64,000 nucleotides of DNA from Pseudomonas fulva. Its GTDB lineage: Bacteria > Pseudomonadota > Gammaproteobacteria > Pseudomonadales > Pseudomonadaceae. This document shows, in pieces, positions 17,660 to 27,922 of the stretch. Made by a program: the position numbers and the translations under genes. The notes under the pieces were generated by a model, which saw only the letters and a list, made by a program, of their open reading frames with translations, was not told the DNA's origin and made no database searches. The stretch's first letter is position 1, and every line of letters starts with the position of its first letter. The stretch is taken from assembly GCF_023517795.1 (NCBI RefSeq), contig NZ_CP082928.1, forward strand, positions 1,488,001-1,552,000, in the 5' to 3' direction.

Positions 17660-18318
17660 TGCACAAAACGGGTGGATCATTCTGTGGATAAGCTTGGTGT
17701 GAAAGGCTGTACGCCAGGAAAAATGCGGCTTTCGGCAAGCCGATCATTATTTGAGCAGTCGATTATTCACAGAACAAGTCGTGACAAGCCACTGTTATCA
17801 AAAGAATTTTGTCAAGGGATGCGAGAACGCCGAGGTGCTGGGGACAATGCACAGGTTGCGTGGAACACTTTGTGGATAACCCTTGAATGGGAGGCTGCAG
17901 CCCACGAAATACGGGACTCCTGGCATGCTGATCATTAACTGACCAAGGCCAGGTGACTACCGGAAAATCCGCTTTCCCTACGACGAGGTACAGACACGGC
18001 GGTAACTCGCTGTGCAAACCGCTGCACTGTACACAATAGCCGTGGAAGGTTCTGTGGATAAACCCGGTATCGAACCCTGAAAGCCACGCCGCTCGTGGCA
18101 TTCTGGCATTTGATCAGTTATTGACCAGGCCCATCCACAATCGCTCCAACCTGCTGTATTGCTTGACTTTATGGCCTGTAGCAGGCGTGAAATAAGGTCG
18201 CGCAGGGATGGGAGCATTCATGCACAATGCGCGTGCATGAGCCTGTGGACAACCTGGAGATCATCCCTTGCAGGCCCCTGAAATCGAGGCCTGCAAGAGA
18301 TCGTTCATTTATTGATCA
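17660..18318. repeat. Four 98-bp units, each with a DnaA-box-like site and a TGATCA/AT-rich block
   Basis: Units lie at 17660-17757, 17848-17945, 18030-18127 and 18221-18318, separated by 90, 84 and 93 bases. Each has a 32-base left module ending in TGTGGATAA (TGTGGACAA in unit 4), a 49-base variable middle, and a 17-base right module near TGATCATTTATTGACCA, with no length change between units. TGTGGATAA is the complement of the DnaA box TTATCCACA; the boxes are at 17683, 17871, 18053 and 18244. The left module also shares TGCACA and a GTGGA core. Some middles can fold (CTTGCAGGCC/GGCCTGCAAG in unit 4, GCCACG/CGTGGC in unit 3). A one-mismatch box TTATTCACA lies at 17763-17771. No coding frame fits. 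Function unknown: DnaA titration, an origin-like site or a repeated RNA are options. Confidence 0.75.
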
Positions 18319-18334
18319 GCCGTCCCCCGCGCAC

Positions 18335-20362
18335 TCAATCCACCTGGAAACGGCCGGTGTTGCGCGACAGGGTTTCGCTGCCACGGCGCAATTGTTCACA
18401 GGCGTCGCTGACCATCCGCGCACCGCTGAGCAATTCACTGGCGGCCTGGTCGACCTGTTGGATATTGCCACTCACCTCGTCGGCAGTGGCCGCCTGCTGC
18501 TCGGCGGCGGTGGCGATCTGCGCCAGTCGGTCGCTGACCCGCTGCACCGACTCGACGATGCCGTCGAGGTCCGCACTCATCGCCAGCACGTTGCCCACAT
18601 CACCTTCGGCCTGATGCATGGCCTGCTCCATCTCGGCGACGGACTGCCCCACCACCTTGTGCAGGTCACCGACGGTCTGGGCGATCTCCGCCGTGGAATT
18701 CTGGGTGCGCTGCGACAGCGAACGCACCTCGTCGGCGACCACCGCGAAGCCACGGCCCTGCTCGCCTGCGCGGGCCGCCTCGATGGCGGCGTTGAGCGCC
18801 AGCAGGTTGGTCTGCTCGGCGATGCCCTTGATCACATCGACCACCCGGGTGATCTGCTCGGTCTGCTGGCGCAGCTTCTGCAGGGTCTGCGCGCTTCCAG
18901 CCAGGCGCTCGGCGAGCTCACGCATGCTGGCACTGGTGCGGGCGCTACGCTGGTTGCTCTGGTTGGCGATCTCGCGGGTCTGCCCGGCTTCCTGGGCAGC
19001 CTGCTCGCAGCTCTGCGCCACGCTCTGGGCGGTGGCGGCCATCTGCGTGGCGGCGGTGGCGATCTGGCTCATCTGCGCCTGCTGCTGTTCGACCGCGCTC
19101 AAGGAGCCCGCGGCCTGGCTTCCCAGGTTGCGCACGGTCTCGTCGAGGCTCTGCCCTTCGCGGCCGACGCCCTGCATGGAATCGCGCAACTGGGCGACGG
19201 CGGCATTCAGCGCCGTGGAGATCGCCGCCAGGTCATCGGCGCCATGTACCTGCATGCGCACCCGCAGGTCACCATCACGCAGGCCTTCGGCCGCCTGGAT
19301 GATGCCGGCGGTGCTGCGGCGGATGGAGGCATTGAGGCACAGCAGCAGGTACAGCGCCAGCAGGGTGAGCACGGCGAAGATCAGCGTGGTGTGCAGCATG
19401 TCCTGGCGAGCGTTGCCCTGGTAATCGCCGATATTGGCGCTGAACTGCGCGTACACCGCCTGACGCAGAACCCTGACGTTTTCCTGCAGCGCCTGTACCT
19501 GCTGCACGAACTGCGCCGGCTGCAGCACCATGGGGCTGGCCTCGAACATGTCGCGGTCGACCTCGGCGAGAAAGGTCTGCAACCCCTCCTCGACCTGGGC
19601 GTAGGGCTGCTGCAGGGCCTGCATGGCCCGCGGCGAGGCCTGCTGCAAAGCGGTGCGCGACTTGGCGATCTGTGCACCAGCTTGTTCCAGTGAGCGACGC
19701 AGGTCACGCACCGCCACGCGGTTCTGCAGGGTGAAATGCTGCGCCACCAGCGAGCCGTACCCCTGGCTGGCAAAGTTGCCCAGGTTGTCGGACAGGCGCG
19801 GCAGGGTCTGGGTCATCTGCTCCATCATCAGGTAGGTGTCGAGGAATGGATCGAGGATCAGGCCACTGTCGGTGGCAACCTGCTCACGTAGCACCGTGAG
19901 CAGGGACAGTGTTTTTTGGTAACGCTCGAGGGCGTCGAGCAGGGCCATTTTACCCAGCACGGCGAGATCCAGTTCAGCGACCGAGGCCTGCAGGGCGTCG
20001 AGCTGCGGGCCGGTTTCCTCGCTCGGCGTCAGCTGCACCTGTTCGGCGGCGGCCGCCAGGGCCTCGGCAAGCTTGCCGCCACGCTCGCGCAGCAGCGCCT
20101 CGGCTGCCTTGTCATTGCCCTTCCAGCGGGCCAGCAACAAACGTTGTTCGTGCAGCTCCTGCTCGACCGTACCCAGCGCCTGCACACCGTGCATGCCGTC
20201 TACCTCGCTGCGCAGCACCTCGATGCGCTCCAGGTTGCCACTCATCATCACCCAGAGCGCGTAGCCCAGGGGGATGACGAACAGCACGAACAGCAACTGG
20301 AACTTGCGGGCGAAACTCACGCGTTCCAGCACGCGTATACCCGGTTTGAGCAATCCCCACAT
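18335..20362 (-). CDS. Methyl-accepting chemotaxis protein
   Basis: A 675-residue inner-membrane chemoreceptor. Transmembrane helix 1 is near 22-42 ([20 protein letters not shown]), followed by a long helical periplasmic sensor domain of about 270 residues. Transmembrane helix 2 is near 318-338, then a HAMP domain, and the cytoplasmic signalling hairpin with the conserved tip ...[33 protein letters not shown]. The sensor is a long four-helix or double bundle type rather than a Cache domain, so the ligand cannot be named. No CheB/CheR-binding pentapeptide is seen at the C-terminus, which ends FQVD. It reads toward the repeat array; creB on the other side reads away from it. Confidence 0.92.
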   Translation of the reverse strand: MWGLLKPGIRVLERVSFARKFQLLFVLFVIPLGYALWVMMSGNLERIEVLRSEVDGMHGVQALGTVEQELHEQRLLLARWKGNDKAAEALLRERGGKLAEALAAAAEQVQLTPSEETGPQLDALQASVAELDLAVLGKMALLDALERYQKTLSLLTVLREQVATDSGLILDPFLDTYLMMEQMTQTLPRLSDNLGNFASQGYGSLVAQHFTLQNRVAVRDLRRSLEQAGAQIAKSRTALQQASPRAMQALQQPYAQVEEGLQTFLAEVDRDMFEASPMVLQPAQFVQQVQALQENVRVLRQAVYAQFSANIGDYQGNARQDMLHTTLIFAVLTLLALYLLLCLNASIRRSTAGIIQAAEGLRDGDLRVRMQVHGADDLAAISTALNAAVAQLRDSMQGVGREGQSLDETVRNLGSQAAGSLSAVEQQQAQMSQIATAATQMAATAQSVAQSCEQAAQEAGQTREIANQSNQRSARTSASMRELAERLAGSAQTLQKLRQQTEQITRVVDVIKGIAEQTNLLALNAAIEAARAGEQGRGFAVVADEVRSLSQRTQNSTAEIAQTVGDLHKVVGQSVAEMEQAMHQAEGDVGNVLAMSADLDGIVESVQRVSDRLAQIATAAEQQAATADEVSGNIQQVDQAASELLSGARMVSDACEQLRRGSETLSRNTGRFQVD

Positions 20363-20467
20363 ACATCACCTCGAAACGCGCCACGGTCCAAGAACGCCGT
20401 AGCAATGTGCCATTTCAAGGCAAGAATCGCACCGGTCTGTGCGAAGGCGAGGCGCAGCCCGCAGCGA

Positions 20468-20968
20468 TCAGCAGTTGGGCTGTTCGGCGGTATAGCGATT
20501 GGACGGATCGATGGCCGCATCCAGCTTGCGGATGGCACTGGCGCCGATCAACAGCGGGTAGTCGAAATGGCTGCGATCGGTGAGGTTGACCTCGATGGTG
20601 CGCTTCTCTTCGCCCAGGCAGATGTCCATGTTGACGACCGGGCGCGCGGAATAGGATGGCTTGGCGGAACTGCCTTCCTCGGCGCGGTTCTTGATCTCGG
20701 TGACACGTGCCAGGGGCTTCTCGAACAGCTGATCGTCGGCGTCGTCGACGGCCAGGCGGAAGCGCACCCAGTCCTCGCCATCGCGCTCGAACTGCTCGAT
20801 GTCGCGGGCCGACAGCGAGGCGGTCATGGCACCGGTGTCCATCTTGGCCTTGAGGGTCTGGCCGAGCTGGGGAAGCTGAATGTATTCGTAGCGACCGTAG
20901 AGAGTCGGCTGGTCGGCCATCGCCGGCAGGGTGATGGCTGCGGCCAACAGGGCTAGAACGGTTTTCAC
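20468..20968 (-). CDS. Periplasmic retropepsin-like aspartic protease (PF05618-type, 'ATP-dependent zinc protease')
   Basis: 166 residues with a Sec signal peptide (MKTVLALLAAAITLPAMA). The retropepsin-type active site is KMDTGAMTASLSA (D-T-G), and a paired HFDYPLLIGASAIRKL segment provides the second half of the fold. The family is annotated as putative ATP-dependent zinc protease in databases, but the visible motif is that of a pepsin-like protease. In many Pseudomonas genomes a relative lies next to a chemoreceptor as here. The substrate is unknown. Confidence 0.8.
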   Translation of the reverse strand: MKTVLALLAAAITLPAMADQPTLYGRYEYIQLPQLGQTLKAKMDTGAMTASLSARDIEQFERDGEDWVRFRLAVDDADDQLFEKPLARVTEIKNRAEEGSSAKPSYSARPVVNMDICLGEEKRTIEVNLTDRSHFDYPLLIGASAIRKLDAAIDPSNRYTAEQPNC

Positions 20969-21086
20969 GCCTTAACGTCCTCATATCAAAGGGAGAACAT
21001 TGGGACTGGGGCAGGCGTGAATGGTTCTGGAAAACTGCCGGGGCAATGCGTGTTCGATGCGCGCCTGAGTGGCCGCATTGTGGGGC

Positions 21087-22310
21087 GGATTCAACCGGTC
21101 GACGCAACGTACTGATTAAAGCACTCGGCAGGAGTCGCAAAGTCGAGTGTTTTACGTGGTCGCTCATTTAATAGTCTTGCTACCTCATCGAGCTTGTCTT
21201 GAGAGTACTCAGATAGATTCATGCCTTTGGGAAAGTACTGCCTCAACAGCCCATTCGTATTTTCGTTTGAGCCACGTTGCCATGGGGACTTGGGGTCGCA
21301 GAAGTAGACTTGGATGTTCGTTGCCAAGGTAAATCGCTTGTGCGCAGCCATCTCTTTGCCCCGATCCCAGGTCAGAGATCGATAAAGCTCTTGAGGTAGC
21401 TTTTGAGCATTTTCTATAAGCGCATCGATTACCGTAGCCGTATCTTTGCCGGCTACTTTCACCAACATCAGATAGCGGCTGTGACGCTCGACAAGCGTGG
21501 CGATCTGGCTGTTCTTACTGCCACACAGTAGGTCACCTTCCCAATGACCAGGTACAGCACGGTCAGCTACTTCAGCGGGCCTCTTACTGATAGAGACCGT
21601 ATCAAGAATTTGCCCGTGGTTATCTGTTTTTTGGGTGTGATGGCGTGAGCGACGCATGGCTCGAGTGCGCCGTAAATGCTCAAGCAGCTCTTTTTTCAAG
21701 GCGCCACGTGCCTGTATGAAAAGGCTGCGATAGATCGTCTCGTGGGACACGTGATAGCTCGGCTCATTTGGGTAAGTACGCTGTAGCCAACCAGCTATTT
21801 GTTCTGGTGACCACTGCATCTGCAACCGCTGAGCCACAAGTTGCGCTAACTGCGGAGCTTGGACAAGTTTGCAGACCTTAGGGCGGCAGGCTCGATCCCA
21901 TGCAGCTTGATCTGCATAGCTGGCTCGATAGTGATGCAACCCGCCGTTGCGGCTTATCTCCCGACTAACTGTCGAGGGCGCTCTGCCAAGTTGTAGAGCA
22001 ATCAGGCGAATCGAATGCCCTGCAACGAGAGATCTCGATATTTCCTCACGCTCTGCCATCGTAAGCGCGAGCCTTGAGCGTTTACGTATCGGCGGTCGTA
22101 TCCCTCCTGTCTGCGCCAAAATGCGCTGTATCGAGGAGTGGTTGCGATCAAAGAGCTGGGCGATCTGCTGGAGAGAGTCTCCTCTTCTCCAGTGCGCCCA
22201 CATCAGCGCTTTCTGGCTTTCGGTGTAATAGATTCGAGGTCTTTGCTTCATCTGCAACACTCCTACCTGCTTACACAGGAATTATGGTGTTGCGTTGACC
22301 AATTGAATCC
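21087..22310 (-). mobile_element. IS30-family insertion sequence, apparently intact
   Basis: A 1224-bp element. The left end GGATTCAACCGGTCGACGCAAC matches the inverted right end GGATTCAATTGGTCAACGCAAC at 19 of 22 positions. The dinucleotide GC flanks both sides (21085-21086 and 22311-22312) and is a plausible 2-bp target duplication; IS30 elements make 2-3 bp. One transposase fills the element. It lies between the protease gene and a dispersed 78-bp palindromic repeat. Confidence 0.9.
21091..22251 (-). CDS. IS30-family transposase
   Basis: 386 residues. An N-terminal helix-turn-helix region (about 25-50 and 68-102: LIALQLGRAPSTVSREISRNG) is followed by the DDE core, with PGHWEGDLLCGSKNSQIATLVERHSRY (first D), LTWDRGKEMA (second D) and SPWQRGSNENTNGLLRQYFPKG (E), all classic IS30. 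I prefer the ATG at 22251, with AGGAG 8 bases upstream; a GTG at 22260 overlaps that ribosome site. The stop TGA at 21091 lies inside the terminal inverted repeat. Base composition and codon use are less GC-biased than the neighbours, as expected for a recent arrival. Confidence 0.93.
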   Translation of the reverse strand: MKQRPRIYYTESQKALMWAHWRRGDSLQQIAQLFDRNHSSIQRILAQTGGIRPPIRKRSRLALTMAEREEISRSLVAGHSIRLIALQLGRAPSTVSREISRNGGLHHYRASYADQAAWDRACRPKVCKLVQAPQLAQLVAQRLQMQWSPEQIAGWLQRTYPNEPSYHVSHETIYRSLFIQARGALKKELLEHLRRTRAMRRSRHHTQKTDNHGQILDTVSISKRPAEVADRAVPGHWEGDLLCGSKNSQIATLVERHSRYLMLVKVAGKDTATVIDALIENAQKLPQELYRSLTWDRGKEMAAHKRFTLATNIQVYFCDPKSPWQRGSNENTNGLLRQYFPKGMNLSEYSQDKLDEVARLLNERPRKTLDFATPAECFNQYVASTG

Positions 22311-22329
22311 GCCGGCGCAAGTGGCCTTT

Positions 22330-22407
22330 CGTAGAGTGGACGACGTTTTACCCGTCCACCGCTCTGCGATCGCAATGGTGGACAAAAAGAGCGTTGTCCA
22401 CCCTACG
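22330..22407. repeat. 78-bp nested palindromic intergenic repeat (GTGGAC family)
   Basis: The outer arms CGTAGAGTGGACGACG and the inverse of CGTTGTCCACCCTACG agree at 14 of 16 positions. Inner arms GTCCACC and GGTGGAC nest inside them, with four GTGGAC half-sites in all. The form is like REP/BIME-type elements of pseudomonads. It lies just after the IS30 right end and before the ABC ATPase stop. Confidence 0.65.
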
Positions 22408-22451
22408 CTGGGAGCGGCCGCTTCTGCCTTGAGGCGGCCCAACCCTTCTCG

Positions 22452-23178
<727 letters not shown>

Positions 23179-23186
<8 letters not shown>

Positions 23187-24141
23187 TTTGCGCGAGCCTC
23201 CGTTCCAGGCGGTTGGCGATCTGCGACAGCGGCAGGTTGATCACCAGGTACAGGGCCGCGACGCAGAACCAGATCTCGAAGGTGGAGAACGAGGTGGTGA
23301 TGGCTTCACGGCCGCTCTTGGTCAGCTCGGTGATGGCGATCACCGAGACCAGCGAGGTGTCCTTGACCAGGCTGATGAACTGCCCGGCCAGCGGCGGCAG
23401 CACGCGCTTGAACGCCTGCGGCAGGATCACATGGCGCATCGACTGCGCCGCGCTGAGGCCCAGGGAGCGGGCCGCTTCATCCTGGCCGCGAACGATGGAC
23501 TGCACACCGGCGCGCACGATCTCGCCGACATAGGCGCCGGTGAACAAGGCCAGCGCCGCCACACCGGCGAACTCGCGGGACAGATCGAGCACCGTGCCGA
23601 TGAAGAAATAGAAGATGAAGATCTGCACCAGCAGCGGCGTGCCGCGCACCAGCTCGACGTAAATCGTCGACAGGTGGCGCAGCGTCGGGTTGGCCGAGAG
23701 CCGGCACAGGCCGGTGACCAGGCCGATCAGCAAGCCGAACACGCCCGCCGCCACGGAAATCCACAGGGTGGTCCACAGGCCCCAGAGCAGCGGCCCGGCG
23801 GCCCAATGACGAGTGACGCCGATGACATCGCCCTCGGCGACGTCGTCGCCTTCGCTGAGCTGCAGGCTGTCGCCGGCCACGCTGAGCTGCTGCTGTTCGC
23901 CGCTTTCACCGAGCAGCGTGACCAGGGCGTCACTGCCCTCACGGCTGATGCGCTCGACGCTGCCGTAGTCAGCCGCGCGCTGCGCCTCTTCGGCGTGGTA
24001 GGCGAAGTACTGGGGAACGCGATTCCAGCGCCATTCGTAGGAAATCAGCGAAGTGGAATACCAGATCGCCAGGATACCCACGACCAGGATCAGCCCGGTC
24101 AGCAGGTGCCAGGGCCACTGGGCTTTCTTCTGTCTAGCCAC
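23179..24141 (-). CDS. Polar amino-acid ABC transporter, permease subunit
   Basis: A 320-residue inner-membrane permease (HisMQ/GlnP type). Transmembrane helix 1 is at 10-30, followed by an extracytoplasmic insert of about 75 residues (40-110) that most family members lack. Then come the transport core with [20 protein letters not shown] and the EAA loop [22 protein letters not shown]. It overlaps the ATPase gene and lies 222 bp downstream of the binding-protein gene. A dispersed repeat fills that gap, perhaps with differential expression of the binding protein. A single permease gene implies a homodimer. Confidence 0.9.
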
Positions 24142-24229
24142 GGTGAGTGTCTACCCGTTGAGTTGCCAACATGACGGCGCGCGGACTAGCCGCGCGCCGG
24201 GTGTAGCGGAGATGAAGCAGGGAATCTGT

Positions 24230-24345
24230 TCACGAGCTCGCGAGCTAGAGTCATGCAAGGCGAAGAAAGGCGAGGAAGCGCAGTGTACTGGTGTACATGA
24301 GCATTCCGAGACTGTCTTCAACGCAGCAGGACCGACGCGCAGCAG
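24230..24345. repeat. Candidate dispersed intergenic element between ABC genes
   Basis: The block from about GAGCTAGAGTCATGCAAGG to GCAGCAGGTCGTGG resembles a sequence I recall between genes in several Pseudomonas genomes. It contains a near-palindrome TGTACTGGTGTACA. No second copy is present in this window, so the repeat status rests on recollection. Confidence 0.35.
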
Positions 24346-24363
24346 GTCGTGGGCAGGTTCCGC

Positions 24364-25155
24364 TTATTCCATTTCTTTCAGCCAATTAGTGCTCTTGAAC
24401 CACTTGGCGTGGATCCGATCGTAGGTGCCGTCTTCGCGGATCTGGTGCAGCCAGTTGTTGATCCAGTTGATGCTGTCGTAGTCGCCCTTCTTCAGGCCGA
24501 ACGCCAGGGGCTCGAAGGTGAACGGCTCGTCGAGGAACACCAGCTTGCCCGCACCGGCCTTGTTCACCGCCACGACGTTGTACGGGGCGTCGTAGATGAA
24601 GGCATCGGCCTTGCCGTTGACCACGTCCATCACCGCTTCCTGCTCGTTGTCGAAGCCGCTGTACTTGGCCTGGGCGATCAGCTTCTTGGCGACCATCTCG
24701 CCGGTGGTGCCGATCTTCGAGGTGATGCGGTAGTCGGCGCTGTTCAGGTCCTTGTAACTCTTGACCTTGTCGGCCAGCTCCTTGCGGATCAGCAGGGTCT
24801 GGCCGACCACGATGAAGGGCTCGGAGAAGTTGATGCGCAGGTTGCGCTCCTGGGTCAGGGTCATGCCCGAGCCGATCATGTCGAACTTGTCGGTCAGCAG
24901 AGCCGGGATGATGCCATCGTAGGAGGTGGACACCAGCTCCAGCTTGACGCCCATGGCCTTGGTCATGGCCTTGAGCAGGTCGACTTCGAAGCCGATGATC
25001 TCGCCGCGCTTGTTGGTCATCTCGAAGGGCATGTAGGTCGGGTCCATGCCCACGCGCAGGGTCCCGCGCTTGACCGCGTCGTCGATGACGCCAGCCTGGG
25101 CGAGGCCGGTGAAGGCGCAGACGGATAACAGCAGTGAGGCGACAAGCTTTTTCAT
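24364..25155 (-). CDS. Polar amino-acid ABC transporter, periplasmic binding protein
   Basis: A 263-residue type-3 solute-binding protein with a signal peptide (MKKLVASLLLSVCAFTGLAQA). The family pattern is clear: LRVGMDPTYMPFEMTNKRGEIIGFEVDL at the start of the mature chain in part, DMIGSGMTLTQERNLRINFSEPF, and NGKADAFIYDAPYN. It is the first gene of the transporter group. The ligand is likely a polar or acidic amino acid. Its promoter must lie in the 201 bases to dtd, where I see no strong sigma-70 boxes. Confidence 0.92.
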   Translation of the reverse strand: MKKLVASLLLSVCAFTGLAQAGVIDDAVKRGTLRVGMDPTYMPFEMTNKRGEIIGFEVDLLKAMTKAMGVKLELVSTSYDGIIPALLTDKFDMIGSGMTLTQERNLRINFSEPFIVVGQTLLIRKELADKVKSYKDLNSADYRITSKIGTTGEMVAKKLIAQAKYSGFDNEQEAVMDVVNGKADAFIYDAPYNVVAVNKAGAGKLVFLDEPFTFEPLAFGLKKGDYDSINWINNWLHQIREDGTYDRIHAKWFKSTNWLKEME

Positions 25156-25356
25156 TCTTGCTCCTGAAAGGCAAACGATTAGATGGGCTGAGGCTCATGC
25201 ACCCGTACGGTGCAGGCGGCTGGCCCTTCGATAAGGCGGCGCGGCATGCTAACCGTGATCGCCGCCGATGGCGAGAGATACGCGCCGGATCAGCGACAAA
25301 GGGCAGCGCAGAGCCGCGGCTCAGGAGGCAAGAAGCAGGCCAGTGAACGGCCTCGG

Positions 25357-25794
25357 TCAGGTTTCCAGCAGGAAGGTCACCGGCCCGTCGTTGACCAGGT
25401 GCACCTGCATGTCGGCACCGAAACGTCCGCTGGCGACCTGGGGATGTTGCGCCCGTGCCTGCTCGAGCAGATGGTCGAACAGCGCTTCGCCCAGGGCGGG
25501 CGGCGCGGCGCTGGAGAAGCCTGGGCGCAGGCCGCTGCGGGTATCGGCGGCCAGGGTGAACTGGGAAACCAGCAACAGGCCACCGTCGATGTCCTTGAGC
25601 GACAGGTTCATCTTGCCCGCCGCATCGCTGAATACCCGGTAGTTGAGCAGCTTGTGCAGCAGCTTGGCGCAGCTGGCTTCAGTGTCCTGCGGCTCGATGC
25701 CGACCAGCACCAGCAGGCCCTGGTCGATGGCGCCCAGGGTCTCGCCGGCGACATCCACGCGGGCGCTGGACACCCGTTGCAGCAGTGCCTTCAT
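25357..25794 (-). CDS. dtd: D-aminoacyl-tRNA deacylase
   Basis: Cytoplasmic proofreading enzyme that hydrolyses D-aminoacyl-tRNA and glycyl-tRNA(Ala). 145 residues, the normal length. Key motifs are [12 protein letters not shown] (SQFTL) and the Gly-Pro motif near the C-terminus in [11 protein letters not shown]. The start [15 protein letters not shown] is typical. Its ATG lies inside the 3' end of pip (4-base overlap), so pip-dtd form a translationally coupled pair. Confidence 0.96.
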   Translation of the reverse strand: MKALLQRVSSARVDVAGETLGAIDQGLLVLVGIEPQDTEASCAKLLHKLLNYRVFSDAAGKMNLSLKDIDGGLLLVSQFTLAADTRSGLRPGFSSAAPPALGEALFDHLLEQARAQHPQVASGRFGADMQVHLVNDGPVTFLLET

Positions 25795-26762
25795 GCTTCG
25801 TCCGGCGCCAGGTCGAGCAGGCGGTGGGCGATCTCGTCGGCGGCGCGCACCAGGGCGTCGGCGATACCTGGCTCGGCGGCCGAATGGCCTGCCTCGCGGA
25901 TGATCTGCAGCTCGCTGTTGGGCCAGGCCTGATGTAGCGCCCAGGCGTTGTCCAGCGGGCAGATGGCGTCGTAGCGGCCATGCACGATGATGCCCGGCAG
26001 GTGGGCGATCTTCGGCATGTCACGCAGCAACTGGTTGGGCTCCAGAAAGGCGTCGTTGACGAAGTAATGGCACTCGATACGGGCGATCGACAGTGCGCGC
26101 AGGCTCTCGGCGAAACGCTCGACCACCTGCGGGTTGGGCCGCAGGGTAGCGGTGCGCCCTTCCCAGCACGACCAGGCCTTGGCGGCGTGCATCTGGGCGA
26201 TCTGGTCCGCGCCGGTCAGGCGCTTGTAGAACGCCTGCATGAGGTCGCCCTGCTCTTCGGCGGGGATTGGCGCCAAGTAATCCTGCCAGTAATCGGGGAA
26301 CAGCCGGCTGGCGCCCTCCTGGTAGAACCATTTGAACTCCTGGGGGCGGCACAGGAAGATGCCACGCAGGATCAGCGCCTGCACGCGATCCGGGTGCTTC
26401 TGGGCGTAGGCCAGCGACAGGGTCGAACCCCAGGAGCCACCGAACAGCACCCACTTGTCGATACCCAGGTGCTCGCGGATACGCTCCATGTCGGCGACCA
26501 GGTCCCAGGTGGTGTTGTTCTCCAGGCTGGCATGGGGCGTGGAACGGCCGCAGCCGCGCTGGTCGAAGGTGACGATGCGGTACAGGTTCGGGTCGAAGTA
26601 GCGGCGGCTCGCCGCATCGCAACCGGCGCCAGGGCCGCCGTGCACGAACAGCACCGGCAGACCATCCGCCGAGCCGCTCTCGTCCACGTAGAGAACGTGC
26701 GGGGCGTCTACCGCCAGCTCGTGACGGGCGTACGGTTTGATCTCCGGATACAGCGTCTGCAT
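25791..26762 (-). CDS. pip: Proline iminopeptidase
   Basis: A 323-residue alpha/beta-hydrolase (peptidase S33) that removes N-terminal proline. It has the oxyanion segment [20 protein letters not shown], the nucleophile elbow [14 protein letters not shown], the helical cap with [12 protein letters not shown], the catalytic Asp near GRYDAICP, and the His in [11 protein letters not shown]. The normal length is about 315-320. It is upstream of and overlaps dtd, and diverges from the small lipoprotein gene at 26863. Confidence 0.95.
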   Translation of the reverse strand: MQTLYPEIKPYARHELAVDAPHVLYVDESGSADGLPVLFVHGGPGAGCDAASRRYFDPNLYRIVTFDQRGCGRSTPHASLENNTTWDLVADMERIREHLGIDKWVLFGGSWGSTLSLAYAQKHPDRVQALILRGIFLCRPQEFKWFYQEGASRLFPDYWQDYLAPIPAEEQGDLMQAFYKRLTGADQIAQMHAAKAWSCWEGRTATLRPNPQVVERFAESLRALSIARIECHYFVNDAFLEPNQLLRDMPKIAHLPGIIVHGRYDAICPLDNAWALHQAWPNSELQIIREAGHSAAEPGIADALVRAADEIAHRLLDLAPDEA

Positions 26763-26862
26763 GGTGCCCTCCTGAGGAAGAATTGAGTTAGGCTCGGGCC
26801 GCTCGCGCGTGGCGGGCTACTGCGCTCGTTCAGGCATCATAACCATGAAAAGGAAATTCGGC

Positions 26863-27297
26863 ATGTCGATACGGAAATTTGCCACCCCCCTGCTGCTGCT
26901 CGGCGCTCTGCTCAGCGGCTGCGGCGCCAAGGACGACCCGCAGGCCAGGCTGGAAGCTGCGGTGCAGCAGCTGCAGGACAACCTCGAAGCCAAGAAGACC
27001 TCAGCAGTGATGGACCAACTGCACAGCGAATTCCGCGCCCAGCAGGCCAACGACCGCGAATGGGCCAAGCGCACCATGACCCTGCTGTTCCTGCGCCACA
27101 ACAACGTCAAGGTGCTGGCCCTGAGCAAGGATAGCCGTGTGGATGTGACGTACCGCGACAAGGGTTACACGGACGCGCAGGTCGGCCTGACCGGTGCCGA
27201 AGGGCTGATCCCCAATAGCGCCCGGCATTACGCGGTGAAGCTGCAATGGTGGCAGGACGACGGTGAATGGAAGTTGGCGCGGCTGGAATGGGAGTGA
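26863..27297 (+). CDS. Small lipoprotein of unknown function
   Basis: 144 residues. The signal peptide ends with lipobox LLSGC (Cys near residue 20), so it is a lipoprotein. The residue after Cys is Gly, which suggests outer-membrane sorting. The mature part begins with an Ala/Gln-rich helix and ends in a compact beta region (YAVKLQWWQDDGEWKLARLEW). I chose the ATG at 26863 because AAGGA lies 8 bases upstream; the ATG at 26845 is weaker. No domain recognised. A 13-bp hairpin follows it before the convergent lipocalin gene. Confidence 0.7.
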   Translation: MSIRKFATPLLLLGALLSGCGAKDDPQARLEAAVQQLQDNLEAKKTSAVMDQLHSEFRAQQANDREWAKRTMTLLFLRHNNVKVLALSKDSRVDVTYRDKGYTDAQVGLTGAEGLIPNSARHYAVKLQWWQDDGEWKLARLEWE

Positions 27298-27311
27298 ATG
27301 CGAGCAGAAGG

Positions 27312-27346
27312 TGATAGCGGATCCAGTCAGGCCGGATCCGCTATCA
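27312..27346. terminator. Strong hairpin between convergent genes
   Basis: TGATAGCGGATCC and its perfect complement GGATCCGCTATCA (13 bp) enclose a 9-base loop. There is no T-run on either side, so it may be a Rho-assisted terminator or RNA 3'-end stabiliser rather than a classic terminator. It lies 14 bases after the lipoprotein stop. Confidence 0.5.
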
Positions 27347-27355
27347 GCGGCGCAA

Positions 27356-27922
27356 TCACTGGGCGGGCTTGGCGCCTTCGCGCCAGATCAGCTCGTCGGT
27401 GTCATAGCCCTGGGCGCGGGCCACGGACAGCAGTTCGTCACGCACTTCATTGGAAATCGTCGGGGTACGCGACAGCAGCCACAGGTACTTGCGATTCGGG
27501 TGGCCGACCAGGGCGGTCTGATAGTCGTCGTCCAGGTCCAGCACCCAATACTCGCCCTTGCTCACGCCGGGCAGCAGGCGGCTGAACCAGTTGTCGAAGG
27601 TCACCCACAGCTTGTCGGTCTTGCCTTCGACCTGGGGCACGGCACGCCCCTCGACCTGGGTCCACTGGCCATCGGCCTCGCGGCAGCGGTTGGTCACCGA
27701 TACGCTGCCGTCGTCCTGCAAGCCGTAGTGAGCTTCGGACTCCACGCACTTGCGCTGGAAGAACATCGGCAGGCGTGCCACCTCGTACCAGGTGCCCTGG
27801 TAACGCTCGAGGTCGACGGATTCGACGGTCTTCGGCGGCGCCTCGCCGGTGCCGGAATTGGCGCAGCCGACCAGCAGCAGGGCGCCCAGCGCCATCACGC
27901 CCAGGGTACGTTTGTTCATCAC
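27356..27922 (-). CDS. Outer-membrane lipoprotein lipocalin (Blc-like)
   Basis: A 188-residue bacterial lipocalin. The lipobox LLLVGC ends the signal peptide, and the lipocalin signature is VDLERYQGTWYEVARLPMFFQ (G-x-W). Also seen are NRCREADGQWTQVEGRA and the third conserved region WVLDLDDDYQTALVGHPNRKYLWLLSR in part. Blc binds lysophospholipids in the outer membrane and helps membrane maintenance. It overlaps the next gene upstream by 4 bases (27919-27922), so the two are likely translated together. Confidence 0.88.
   Translation of the reverse strand: MMNKRTLGVMALGALLLVGCANSGTGEAPPKTVESVDLERYQGTWYEVARLPMFFQRKCVESEAHYGLQDDGSVSVTNRCREADGQWTQVEGRAVPQVEGKTDKLWVTFDNWFSRLLPGVSKGEYWVLDLDDDYQTALVGHPNRKYLWLLSRTPTISNEVRDELLSVARAQGYDTDELIWREGAKPAQ

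Noticed and set aside
17660..18318. The chromosomal origin oriC
   Set aside because: In pseudomonads oriC lies at rpmH-dnaA-dnaN; none of these genes is nearby, and box spacing of 182-191 bases is not that of oriC.
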